The position numbers and the translations under genes are program-made. Under the pieces are notes generated by a model. The model was not told the DNA's origin and searched no databases. It worked only from the letters and a program-made list of their open reading frames with translations. Positions 43,602 through 51,767 of a DNA stretch of 64,000 nucleotides are shown one piece after another; position 1 is the stretch's first letter, and the number at the start of each line of letters is the position of its first letter. This DNA is from Biostraticola tofi (GTDB lineage: Bacteria > Pseudomonadota > Gammaproteobacteria > Enterobacterales > Enterobacteriaceae), in contig NZ_SMCR01000003.1 of the NCBI RefSeq assembly GCF_004343195.1, forward strand, positions 434,001 to 498,000, given 5' to 3'.

Positions 43602-44108
43602 TTGGGCACTACCGATAAAAAATTAAAGACCTATCTTGCGCATCGGGCCGAATTTATCAATTATGCCTCGGCGATTGTCGGCGATCGCGCTCAGGGTGAG
43701 GATGTGGTGCAGGAAGCGTATATCCGACTTAACGCCACCCCGTCAGATCGGCAGATTGACCAGCCGGTGGGCTATTTCAGACGCATTATCCGTAACCTGG
43801 CCATCGACTGGTGCCGGCGGGCCACCACCGAGCGCCAGCGGTTGGACAGCGATGCGGATTTGACTTTGGTCGCCGGTGACCATCCCTCGCAGGAAGAACT
43901 GATCTCGCATCAATACGAACTGCGTATTATGATAGAGGCGATGGCCGAACTGCCCGACCGGACCCGCCAAGTGCTGCACATGCATCGCGTTGATGGCTGT
44001 ACGCTGAAAAGCATCGCCGAGCAGTTTGATATTTCTGTTACCCAGGCGCACTCGCTGGTATTCGACGGGCTCAACCATTGTCGCCGACGTCTGGCCGAGC
44101 GCAGTTAA
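43602..44108 (+). CDS. FecI-like ECF sigma factor
   Basis: 168-residue extracytoplasmic-function sigma factor. Region 2 covers residues ~10-80 (YLAHRAEFINYASAIVGDRAQGEDVVQEAYIRL, then YFRRIIRNLAIDWCRR). Region 4 covers ~110-165 (AMAELPDRTRQVLHMHRVDGCTLKSIAEQFDISVTQAHSLVFDGLNHCRRRL). These match FecI-type iron-starvation sigma factors. The start is TTG at 43602 with AAAGGTAATTCAA before it; no better in-frame ATG exists near the N-terminus. It probably directs transcription of the TonB receptor at 45307 when the FecR-like regulator is signalled. Confidence 0.92.
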   Translation: MGTTDKKLKTYLAHRAEFINYASAIVGDRAQGEDVVQEAYIRLNATPSDRQIDQPVGYFRRIIRNLAIDWCRRATTERQRLDSDADLTLVAGDHPSQEELISHQYELRIMIEAMAELPDRTRQVLHMHRVDGCTLKSIAEQFDISVTQAHSLVFDGLNHCRRRLAERS

Positions 44109-44184
44109 CCGGCTGCCGGTAAACGCAGGACGTCAGAACACGCCAACCAAGGGTCGGGTCAACGCCCTGACTGCCAAAGGGAAG

Positions 44185-45168
44185 ATGTCCATTAAATCTA
44201 ACAGTAGCGACACCCGGGCCAGCCGTGAAGCGCTCGACTGGCTGATCATTTTGCAGGAAAATCCACACGATACTGAGCAGCAGGCGCGTTTCAACGCCTG
44301 GCACCAGCGCTGCCCGGAGAACGGCGCCGCCTGGCGTGAGGCGCAGCGTGTAGGGAATTTGCTCAGCGACCTCCATGCCCTGACCGAAACATCGTTAAGA
44401 GAGCCCAACGCTGCCTTGGCTGAGCCTAGCCCAACCCGGCGTCACCGTTTCGCCTGGTCTGCCGGCCTGTCGCTGGCGGCGGTAGCTCTATGTATGCTGC
44501 TGTCGGCACCGGCATTCAACATCTGGCTGGCGAAGGACTATGCCACCGCCACTGCCGAAAACCGTCCTATCCAGCTGGATGACGGCAGCATGCTGCATCT
44601 GGGCGCCGACAGCGCCATCAGTATTGATTTCGAGCCGACAGTGCGGCGGGTCAGGCTACTGGCGGGCGAAGCCTACTTTGAGGTCCAGCCCGATAAAAGC
44701 CGGCCGTTCCGGGTGGATGCCGGTCAGGTCGAGATCAGTGTGCTGGGTACTGCGTTCGATGTGCGGATCTCAGACGACACGGTCAAGATAGCGGTTAACC
44801 ACGGTCGAGTGCAGGTAGACGCGCCGGTGGCAGACCCGCGCCTGGAAGCACCGCTGCTGGCAGGAGACTGGGTATCTATCACCGGTCGCCAGCAGATTAA
44901 GCGCGGCAACGATGCGCCGGAACTGGTCGCGTCATGGCGCAGCGGGAAACTTATCGTCAAAAATCGCCCGATCGGCGAGGTGATAGATGATATCCGGCGC
45001 CATTATCACGGCGCCATCATTCTGACCGATAAAACAGTAGCCGGGCATCGGATAACCGGCATGTACGATCTCAGCATGCCGGTGGAGGCGCTGCGCGCCA
45101 TTGCCCAGACCCAGGGAGGGCAGGTACGGCAAATCAGCCCTTGGGTTACTTTCATTTCAATGCATTGA
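44185..45168 (+). CDS. FecR-like anti-sigma/sigma-regulator
   Basis: 327-residue inner-membrane regulator. The cytosolic N-terminal domain (EALDWLIILQENPHDTEQQARFNAWHQRCPENGAAWREAQRV) binds the sigma factor. One transmembrane helix lies near residues 88-115 (FAWSAGLSLAAVALCML). The periplasmic FecR domain (IQLDDGSMLHLGADSAISIDF, VRLLAGEAYFEVQPDKSRPF, GTAFDVRISDD) and a C-terminal STN-like region that contacts the receptor follow. The ATG at 44185 has AAAGGGAAG just upstream; the long frame from 44026 overlaps the sigma gene. It follows the sigma gene by 76 bp. Confidence 0.92.
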   Translation: MSIKSNSSDTRASREALDWLIILQENPHDTEQQARFNAWHQRCPENGAAWREAQRVGNLLSDLHALTETSLREPNAALAEPSPTRRHRFAWSAGLSLAAVALCMLLSAPAFNIWLAKDYATATAENRPIQLDDGSMLHLGADSAISIDFEPTVRRVRLLAGEAYFEVQPDKSRPFRVDAGQVEISVLGTAFDVRISDDTVKIAVNHGRVQVDAPVADPRLEAPLLAGDWVSITGRQQIKRGNDAPELVASWRSGKLIVKNRPIGEVIDDIRRHYHGAIILTDKTVAGHRITGMYDLSMPVEALRAIAQTQGGQVRQISPWVTFISMH

Positions 45169-45306
45169 TATTCCCCTCTTTTAGCCATATCGCAAAATAA
45201 TCCCTTTTATTTCAGAAAAAACGCCGCGCTATTTCGTTCTTTAGACAGAGGGATTGACCCGGCGACGCGCCAGTCAGTTTTACCGCTAACGGCAGAGGGC
45301 TTGAAC

Positions 45307-47745
45307 ATGATGGGCAAAGGGATGATGAACGGAATAGCGGGGGCCGCAATGGTGGCATTAGGGGGAAGCATGCCGGCAATGGCAGAGCAGGGTCCTACTC
45401 TGGCGGAAATCCGCGCCGGCGACGCCAGACCGCTGGATGTCACCTCCGAATCGCTGCATATCGCCCAAGAATCGCTGCATAAGGCCCCCCAATCTCTGCA
45501 TATCGCCCCCCAATCGCTGCAGAATGCCCTGATTCAGTTCAGTCTGCAGACCGGTATGCAAACCTCGGCCGATGCCGCGTTGCTACAGGGAATGACGTCA
45601 CCCGGCGCCACCGGAACCCTGGCGCCGGCCGCCGCCATCAATCAATTGCTGGCCGGCACCGGCCTGCATTATCGCTTTACCGGCCCCGCTTCGCTGGTGA
45701 TTGTCCGCAGTGAGCAGGGAAGCCTGGCGTCGTCGGACAGCTTGACGGTGGTTGCCGGGGTTGAAAATCCCACTGGCCCGGTCGACGGCTACCGGGCGAC
45801 CCGCACGCTGACCGGCACCAAAACCGATACGCCGCTGCGCGATATTCCCCAATCTATCCAGGTAGTGCCCAGGGCGGTGCTTGACGATCAGCAGGCAAGC
45901 GGCCTTTCTGAAGCGGTGGAAAATGTGTCCGGTGTGCAGCAAAGCGGGACTTCAGGTAACCGATCGGAAACTTTTAGGGTGCGTGGATTCTCCTCACCGG
46001 GCTATGCCATTGATGGGGTGATGCTGAACTATGCCGGCGATCGTCCCGAAACCCTGCTCGATCTGGCCAATGTGGAACGGGTCGAAGTACTGAAAGGCCC
46101 GGCCTCCGCCCTCTACGGTCGAGGCCAGCCGGGTGGATTAATCAATATAGTGACGCGTCGGCCAAGCTATCAGTCAGAGGGCGACGGCACGCTGCAGGCC
46201 GGCAGTTTTGGCTTCAGACGCGCGGAGGGCTCCATAAGCGGTCCGTTAAACGAAGACAAGACGCTGACCGGACGTTTCTCGGCGGCCGGCCAGACCGAGG
46301 AGGGGTTCCAGAATCATCGCCGGGACAGTGAGCGTGAGTTCGGCAGTGTCGCCCTGCGCTGGGAGCCGAACCAACTGACGAGTTTTACTTTCGGACTGGA
46401 TCACACCCGGCAAAAAATGCCGTTTGACCGTGGGCTGGTGGTGACGCCGGAAAATGAAGTCTTGCTGCAGCCGCGGCGCTTCTTGGCAGAAAAATGGTCG
46501 GCCATCGATGCCAGGAAAACCCGGCTGTCACTGGGTGCGGAACACAGCGTCAATGACCAGTTAACCCTGCGCGGCTCCCTGCGCTATGACGATGCCCGGG
46601 TGCAGGATACCGGTATCGACTATCGTTCGCTGGATGACGATGGCCGCACCCTTGGCCGCCGCTTTACCGATCGGCAAGAAGACTCGCGTAATATTGATGC
46701 TCAAATGGAGGCGCAGCTGCAATTCTACACCGGCGGCATTGATCATCAACTGCTCGGCGGTATTCAGTACACCCGTTCGCGAATGGATTTCACCTCGTAC
46801 CGGGCCAATATCGATGATATCGATATCTACCAGCCGGTGTATGGCGCAGTGAAGCCGACCCCGAAAATCAACTCGGATTATGTTGAAAACATCACTATGG
46901 CGTCGGTGTTCCTGCAGGATCAGATTGCATTCAATCCCCAGTGGAAGGCGCTGGCAGGGCTGCGTTACGACCATGTCGATCAGAAAATGAACCAGAAGAT
47001 CGGCGACGGCGAACCGGACATGAGCGATGGGGCCATTACCGGTCGCCTGGGCCTGGTTTATCAACCGGTAGAGCCGATTGCGCTCTATGCCAGCTATGCC
47101 GACAGTTTCGCCCCCCAGGGCGGGCAGTCCCGCGCTGGCAAGGCGCTGGCGCCGGAGGAGGGATGGCAGGTCGAAAGCGGCGTCAAGGTTGATCTGATTC
47201 CTGACCGTCTGTCGCTGACCACTGCGGTGTTTCAGATCACTAAAACCAACGTCAAGGCCAGCGATCCGCTGGACTCGGACTATTCGGTGACCACCGGTGA
47301 GCAGCGCGTGCGCGGCATAGAAATGGACATCACCGGCGAGATCATGCCGGGGTGGCGGGTGCTGGCATCGGCCGCTTATCTGGATGCGCAGATTACCAAA
47401 GACAAAGATTATGACCCTGGCAACCGCCTGAGCGGAGTACCCCGTGCCAGCGGCAGCCTGTGGAGCACCTATCAATTACAGGGCGGTTTATTATCAGGGT
47501 TGAAATTTGGCACCGGGATACAGGCGGTTGATACCCGAAAAGGCGACCTGGATAACAGCTTTTCCGTGGGCGGCTATTATCGCCTGGACGCCATGGTCTC
47601 TTACCCGATCAATAAGCACCTCACGGTGTCGCTGCACGGCCGAAATCTCACTGATCAGCAATACATCGCGACACCGGTCAGCCGGACCGAAAATCATCCA
47701 GGCGCACCGAGAAGCATTGTCGCGGCAGTCAAGGCCACGTTCTGA
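45307..47745 (+). CDS. TonB-dependent siderophore receptor with N-terminal signalling (STN) domain
   Basis: 812-residue outer-membrane receptor of the FhuA/FoxA/FecA-type transducer group. The layout is: signal peptide to PAMA; linker with threefold SLHIAPQ-like repeats; STN domain (~75-140: SLQNALIQFSLQTGMQTSADAALLQGMTS, ALNQLLAGTGL-like AAINQLLAGTGLHY); TonB box DSLTVVAG; plug (RDIPQSIQVVPRAVLDDQ, FRVRGFSSPGYAIDGVML, VERVEVLKGPASALYGRGQPGGLINIVTRRP); barrel ending AAVKATF. The ATG at 45307 is chosen, with AGAGG nine bases upstream; a TTG sits at 45301. Between fecR-like and fecE-like genes, it should import a ferric hydroxamate- or carboxylate-type siderophore and signal its arrival. The ligand is not determined. 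Confidence 0.93.
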   Translation: MMGKGMMNGIAGAAMVALGGSMPAMAEQGPTLAEIRAGDARPLDVTSESLHIAQESLHKAPQSLHIAPQSLQNALIQFSLQTGMQTSADAALLQGMTSPGATGTLAPAAAINQLLAGTGLHYRFTGPASLVIVRSEQGSLASSDSLTVVAGVENPTGPVDGYRATRTLTGTKTDTPLRDIPQSIQVVPRAVLDDQQASGLSEAVENVSGVQQSGTSGNRSETFRVRGFSSPGYAIDGVMLNYAGDRPETLLDLANVERVEVLKGPASALYGRGQPGGLINIVTRRPSYQSEGDGTLQAGSFGFRRAEGSISGPLNEDKTLTGRFSAAGQTEEGFQNHRRDSEREFGSVALRWEPNQLTSFTFGLDHTRQKMPFDRGLVVTPENEVLLQPRRFLAEKWSAIDARKTRLSLGAEHSVNDQLTLRGSLRYDDARVQDTGIDYRSLDDDGRTLGRRFTDRQEDSRNIDAQMEAQLQFYTGGIDHQLLGGIQYTRSRMDFTSYRANIDDIDIYQPVYGAVKPTPKINSDYVENITMASVFLQDQIAFNPQWKALAGLRYDHVDQKMNQKIGDGEPDMSDGAITGRLGLVYQPVEPIALYASYADSFAPQGGQSRAGKALAPEEGWQVESGVKVDLIPDRLSLTTAVFQITKTNVKASDPLDSDYSVTTGEQRVRGIEMDITGEIMPGWRVLASAAYLDAQITKDKDYDPGNRLSGVPRASGSLWSTYQLQGGLLSGLKFGTGIQAVDTRKGDLDNSFSVGGYYRLDAMVSYPINKHLTVSLHGRNLTDQQYIATPVSRTENHPGAPRSIVAAVKATF
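45451..45528 (+). repeat. in-frame 21-bp minisatellite in the receptor signalling linker
   Basis: Three full 21-bp units begin at 45451, 45472 and 45493, with a partial fourth at 45514. Each starts TCGCTGCATA or a one-base variant and encodes SLH(I/K)A(P/Q)Q/E. Two units contain runs of six Cs. The repeats precede the first STN strand, which itself begins with the fourth unit. Confidence 0.9.
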
Positions 47746-47758
47746 TGCGGCGGGCCCA

Positions 47759-48553
47759 ATGAACCGGCTGACGCCGACGCTCGCGGCGCGTCTTTCTCAG
47801 GTGTCTTTCAGCTATGGCCATCAGGCCATACTGCATCAGGTTTCCTTGGCCGTTCGGCCGGGCGAATTCCTGGCGATTATCGGTCCGAATGGCTGTGGTA
47901 AGAGCACCCTGTTAAAGCTATTGGCCGGCTTGTTGCGCCCGTCAGCCGGCCAGGTGCTGATTGACGGGCTGGACATCGCCGGTTTCAGTCGGCGGCAACT
48001 GGCTAAGCGTCTGGCGCTGCTGGCACAGTCCGGCGGTCTGCCGGACGGCATGCTGGTCAGCGATCTGGTCAGTATGGGCCGCTATATGCATGAGTCCTGG
48101 CTCAAGCGCCAGACGCCGGACGATCGGCGACAGGTCACGCGGGCGCTGCAGCGAATGGCCATTGACACGCTGGCTGACCGGCCACTGGGGCAGCTTTCAG
48201 GCGGCCAGCTTCAGCGGGCGCGAATGGCGATGACCCTGGCCCAGGACGCGCCGATACTGTTGCTTGATGAACCGACCAATCATCTCGATTTGAAACACCA
48301 ATATGGCGTGCTGGATATCGCCCGGGCGGAAGCCAGGGCGGGTCGGGCGGTGGTCGCGGTGCTGCATGATTTGACCCAGGCCAGCCTGTACGCCGATCGA
48401 TTGATACTGATGCATCAGGGACACATCGCGGCCATCGGCACACCAGCGACGGTGCTGACGGACGATAATATCGCCGATGTGTACGGCATCCGGACCCGGT
48501 TGGTGGCCGTTGGCAAGGCGGTGATCCCCATTCCGCTGGGGGCGCTGGAATGA
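47759..48553 (+). CDS. ferric-siderophore ABC ATPase (FecE/FepC-like)
   Basis: 264-residue ABC ATPase. Walker A IIGPNGCGKSTLLKLLAG; signature LSGGQLQRARMAMTLAQ; Walker B ILLLDEPTNHLD; switch histidine in VVAVLHDLTQA. All are complete. MLVSDLVSMGRYMHESW is typical of the FecCD-family siderophore ATPases. The ATG at 47759 starts 13 bp after the receptor stop; a longer frame from 47507 overlaps the receptor gene and is rejected. It overlaps the first permease by four bases (ATGA). It powers import through the two downstream permeases. Confidence 0.93.
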   Translation: MNRLTPTLAARLSQVSFSYGHQAILHQVSLAVRPGEFLAIIGPNGCGKSTLLKLLAGLLRPSAGQVLIDGLDIAGFSRRQLAKRLALLAQSGGLPDGMLVSDLVSMGRYMHESWLKRQTPDDRRQVTRALQRMAIDTLADRPLGQLSGGQLQRARMAMTLAQDAPILLLDEPTNHLDLKHQYGVLDIARAEARAGRAVVAVLHDLTQASLYADRLILMHQGHIAAIGTPATVLTDDNIADVYGIRTRLVAVGKAVIPIPLGALE

Positions 48554-49542
48554 CGGCGGTTCGGTTGTTACTGGCGCTTTGCTGTCTGGCGTTGCTGGCG
48601 GCGGTGCATCTGACCGTTGGCGCCCGCCCGGTCGGTGGGGCCGAGGTTATTGCCGCACTGACCGATTATGACCCGCGCAATTACGCGCATATCGTTATCA
48701 TCAAGCAGCGGCTCAGTCGGTTGGCGGTGGCGATGGCCCTCGGCGCCATGCTTGCCGCCTCAGGCTATGTGCTGCAAAAGCTGCTGCGTAATCCGCTGGT
48801 ATCGCCATCGACGCTTGGGATCAATAGCGGCGCTGCGGCATTTGCCATCGGCGGCATTTATTTTTTCGGTCTTAACGGCACCGAGATTGTCTGGCCGGCG
48901 ATGGCCGGCGGCGTCATTGGCCTGATGGTCGCGTTCTTCGCCGCCAGCCTGCTGGGGGGAGGAGGTCGGCAGCCTTTTAATCTGGTGCTGGGCGGCGTGA
49001 TGAGCGCCACGCTGTTTTCGTCGCTATCGGCGTTTGTGCTGTCGCTGGACCCGGATGGGTTTGGCGATATGCTCGGCTGGCTGGTGGGTGACATCGGCAT
49101 CTTCGACTATCAGCTGCTGCAGGCCTTCTGGCCGGCGGTACTGATGGCGCTGTTACTGCTGTTGTCACTGTCCCGCGCTTTGGATGTGATGGCGCTGGGA
49201 GATGATCAGGCGGCGGCGCTGGGGATCAATCCCTTGTGGATCCTGCGGCTGACGCTGGCCGGGGCGGTCGCGCTGCCGGTGCTGTCGGTGACCATCGCCG
49301 GTCCGATAGGTTTTGTCGGGTTGATTGTTCCCCATATGGCGAAGTTGTTTGCCGGCGAAAGCGGACTGGCGCCGTTGCTGCTGGCCATGCTGCTCGGCAG
49401 TCTGCTGCTGACCGGTGCAGATATACTGGCGCGAAGCCTGCTGGCACCGCAACTGTTAAATGTCGGCACCATTATGTCCCTGGTCGGCGGCAGCGGATTC
49501 TTGTTGATTATCGTCACCCTGATGCGCAGGCGGCCGAGATGA
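48550..49542 (+). CDS. FecCD-family permease (first subunit)
   Basis: 330-residue inner-membrane permease with about nine to ten helices. Family motifs are RLSRLAVAMALGAMLAASGYVLQKLLRNPLVSPSTLGINSGAA and ALGDDQAAALGINPLWILRL. AGPIGFVGLIVPHMAKLFAG is the ATPase-contact region. It overlaps both the ATPase gene and the next permease by ATGA junctions, so equimolar expression is likely. Partner of the following FecD-like protein. Confidence 0.93.
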   Translation: MTAVRLLLALCCLALLAAVHLTVGARPVGGAEVIAALTDYDPRNYAHIVIIKQRLSRLAVAMALGAMLAASGYVLQKLLRNPLVSPSTLGINSGAAAFAIGGIYFFGLNGTEIVWPAMAGGVIGLMVAFFAASLLGGGGRQPFNLVLGGVMSATLFSSLSAFVLSLDPDGFGDMLGWLVGDIGIFDYQLLQAFWPAVLMALLLLLSLSRALDVMALGDDQAAALGINPLWILRLTLAGAVALPVLSVTIAGPIGFVGLIVPHMAKLFAGESGLAPLLLAMLLGSLLLTGADILARSLLAPQLLNVGTIMSLVGGSGFLLIIVTLMRRRPR

Positions 49543-50567
49543 ACGCCCATTATTATCTGCGTATCGGCGGCCTGCACATTCCCTTTTCTCGGCGCTTGCT
49601 GACGGCGGCGGCGCTGCTGGCGGCGGCGCTGGCTATCGTTGCCGTCGTTGCGCTGTGGCAGGGTACTACCGCCATTGCCGCTGATGACCTGCTGCGCTGG
49701 CTGTCCTCGCCGGGGGCAGCCGCCGACCACCAACTGAACGCCATCATGCAACTGCGGCTGCCGCGCATCGCCGTCGCCATACTGGGCGGCGCGATGGTGG
49801 CGGCGTCCGGCTATCTGCTGCAGGTGGTTTCCGGCAATGGCTTGGCGGATCCAGGTATTATCGGTATTTCCCAAGGTGCCAGCGCCAGCATCCTGCTGGG
49901 TGCGGTGTCATTCGGTATTCCTGCCGATTGGCTGGCGCTGACCGGTCTGGTCGGCGGACTGCTCACCGGCGTGCTGGTCTTGGCGCTGGCCTTTCACCTC
50001 AATGCCGCCAATGGCCTGATTCTGATTGGTCTGGCGGTCAGCGTCACGCTTGGCGCAGTGATTGAAATCGTGATGGTCAGCGGCGGAATCACCCAGTTTG
50101 CCCGCTACCTGACCTGGTCACACGGATCGCTGGCTGCGGTGTCGGCCGATGATGCCGCCAGGCTCGGGCAATGGGCGCTGGCGCTTTGCCTGCCTTTGCT
50201 TTATGCGCCGCGGCTGATGGCCCCGCTCAGGCTTGGTTCCGCTCAGGCCGCCGGCATCGGCGCATCGCCGCAGTGGTTCCGACCCGCACTGATCCTGCTG
50301 GCGACCGCGCTGGTAGCACCGGTGGTGGCCATCGCCGGACCCCTTTCCTTCGTCGGCCTCATCGCCGCCCATATCGCCCGGCGCATGGTCGCCGACCGCT
50401 GTGGCGAGATCCTGCCGGTGGCGATGCTGATTGGCGCATTATTGATGCTGCTGGCAGATTTGGCCGGACGTACGCTGTTCCTGCCGCTGATTATCCCCGC
50501 CGGTCTGATGGTATCGCTGGCGGGCGTTATAGGTTTTCTTATCGTCGCCCGCACCCGCAGACAGTAA
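49539..50567 (+). CDS. FecCD-family permease (second subunit)
   Basis: 342-residue permease. Motifs RLPRIAVAILGGAMVAASGYLLQVVSGNGLADPGIIGISQGAS and AAGIGASPQWFRPALILLATAL are seen. AGPLSFVGLIAAHIARRMVADRCGEILPVAMLIGALLMLLADLAGRTLF carries the usual C-terminal family pattern. The ATG at 49539 is within the ATGA overlap; the frame extending back to 49236 is a shadow of the first permease. Forms the transmembrane pore with the 48550-49542 protein. Confidence 0.93.
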   Translation: MNAHYYLRIGGLHIPFSRRLLTAAALLAAALAIVAVVALWQGTTAIAADDLLRWLSSPGAAADHQLNAIMQLRLPRIAVAILGGAMVAASGYLLQVVSGNGLADPGIIGISQGASASILLGAVSFGIPADWLALTGLVGGLLTGVLVLALAFHLNAANGLILIGLAVSVTLGAVIEIVMVSGGITQFARYLTWSHGSLAAVSADDAARLGQWALALCLPLLYAPRLMAPLRLGSAQAAGIGASPQWFRPALILLATALVAPVVAIAGPLSFVGLIAAHIARRMVADRCGEILPVAMLIGALLMLLADLAGRTLFLPLIIPAGLMVSLAGVIGFLIVARTRRQ

Positions 50568-50581
50568 CAGGAGAACGCCAC

Positions 50582-51535
50582 GTGATTCGGATTATTTTCA
50601 TTATGATGTGTGGCTTAATGTCATTTGTCGCCGCCGGCCGCAGCGTCACCGATCATCTGGGACGGGCAGTGAATGTGCCGGATACGCCACAGCGGATTGT
50701 GTCACTGCACGACTGGACCCTGACGGTGATGGCCCATGAACTGGGCGCTCACCTGGTAGGCAGCACTGGCCGGCTGGGGCCCGACGGCCACTATTTTATT
50801 CGCGGCGGCCGGGAACTGTTTGGCCTGGATTTCAGCGCTGTCGCGCTGGCCTCGGTGCATGGTAAGCCGGACCTGGAGCGGATAAGCATGTTGAAGCCGG
50901 ATCTGATCCTGGCCAACAGCGGTGATTATGCGTCGTTGATTAGCCAGCTCTCAACCATCGCGCCTACGCTGATGTTCAACCCGGAACAGGGGCGGCCGAT
51001 GCTGAGCCTATACCAGGACCTGGCCGGCTGGCTCGGTCGGGAGAGCCAGTTCGGTGCATTGAAGCAGCACTATCATGAGCGGGTGGCCGAGTGGCGCCAG
51101 CGGCTTAAGGCTACCGGTGCCCCGGCCGCGACCTATGTGGCGATACGGGTGAATGGCCGCGACGGCACCATTGACGTTCTGAAAGACTATGGCGCCCTGA
51201 CCACCGTGATGGACGACCTGGGTTACCGACCCATGCCGATCGTGGCATCGGTACCGGCAGGCACCAATCGGATGATAATGGCCGCCGAATTGATTGAGTC
51301 AATTGATGCGGACTATATCGTAACCTCTTACCTGCCTGAAAAAGGAGAAACCGCCGACAGCGTTTATCAGGATCTGGATCGCATCGCCCCCGGCGCCAGA
51401 GGGTTTTTGCAGGCATTTACGCAACGCCAGACCATCAGCCTTTCACGCTATCAAGTCTATCCACCGAGTTTCAAGGGACTGGAACTGACCCTGGAACGCC
51501 TCAGCGCGACGATCCAGCAATCCGGACAGCCTTAA
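50582..51535 (+). CDS. periplasmic ferric-siderophore-binding protein (FecB/FhuD-like)
   Basis: 317-residue TroA-fold (Peripla_BP_2) binding protein. The GTG at 50582 with CAGGAGAACGCCAC upstream starts a short signal (MIRIIFIMMCGLMSFVAAGRS). VTDHLGRAVNVPDTPQRIVSLHDWTLTVMAHELGAHLVGSTGR opens the domain. PDLERISMLKPDLILANSGDYASLISQLSTIAPTL is the usual helix-loop region. It lacks an obvious lipobox, so a soluble periplasmic protein is expected. Last gene of the sigma-FecR-receptor-ABC locus, 14 bp behind the permease. Confidence 0.92.
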   Translation: MIRIIFIMMCGLMSFVAAGRSVTDHLGRAVNVPDTPQRIVSLHDWTLTVMAHELGAHLVGSTGRLGPDGHYFIRGGRELFGLDFSAVALASVHGKPDLERISMLKPDLILANSGDYASLISQLSTIAPTLMFNPEQGRPMLSLYQDLAGWLGRESQFGALKQHYHERVAEWRQRLKATGAPAATYVAIRVNGRDGTIDVLKDYGALTTVMDDLGYRPMPIVASVPAGTNRMIMAAELIESIDADYIVTSYLPEKGETADSVYQDLDRIAPGARGFLQAFTQRQTISLSRYQVYPPSFKGLELTLERLSATIQQSGQP

Positions 51536-51767
51536 GGTAATGTAACGAATAGGTATTTGCCCCTTGGTTAATCACCGTACCGTTTTGACTCCCCGCACCG
51601 TTGCGGGATGTTACCGGTATCACAGAAAACAAATATCGTAAATTAGCTACCATATTTCGCAATTGCGGTCAGTCCCCCCTGCACCTATAACCAGTCCTGG
51701 CTCCTCCCTTTTCAGTTCCCTACTGGGCTGAAGTTTGGTGAAAACTCTAAAAACGGCAGGAAGAACT

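Noticed and set aside
45211-45240. ECF-sigma promoter for the STN receptor (GAAAAAA … CGTTC)
   Set aside because: The elements loosely resemble iron-starvation sigma promoters but the spacing does not fit cleanly, so no feature is called.
46561-47475. 304-codon minus-strand open frame
   Set aside because: Antisense to the STN-type siderophore receptor; no recognisable domain.
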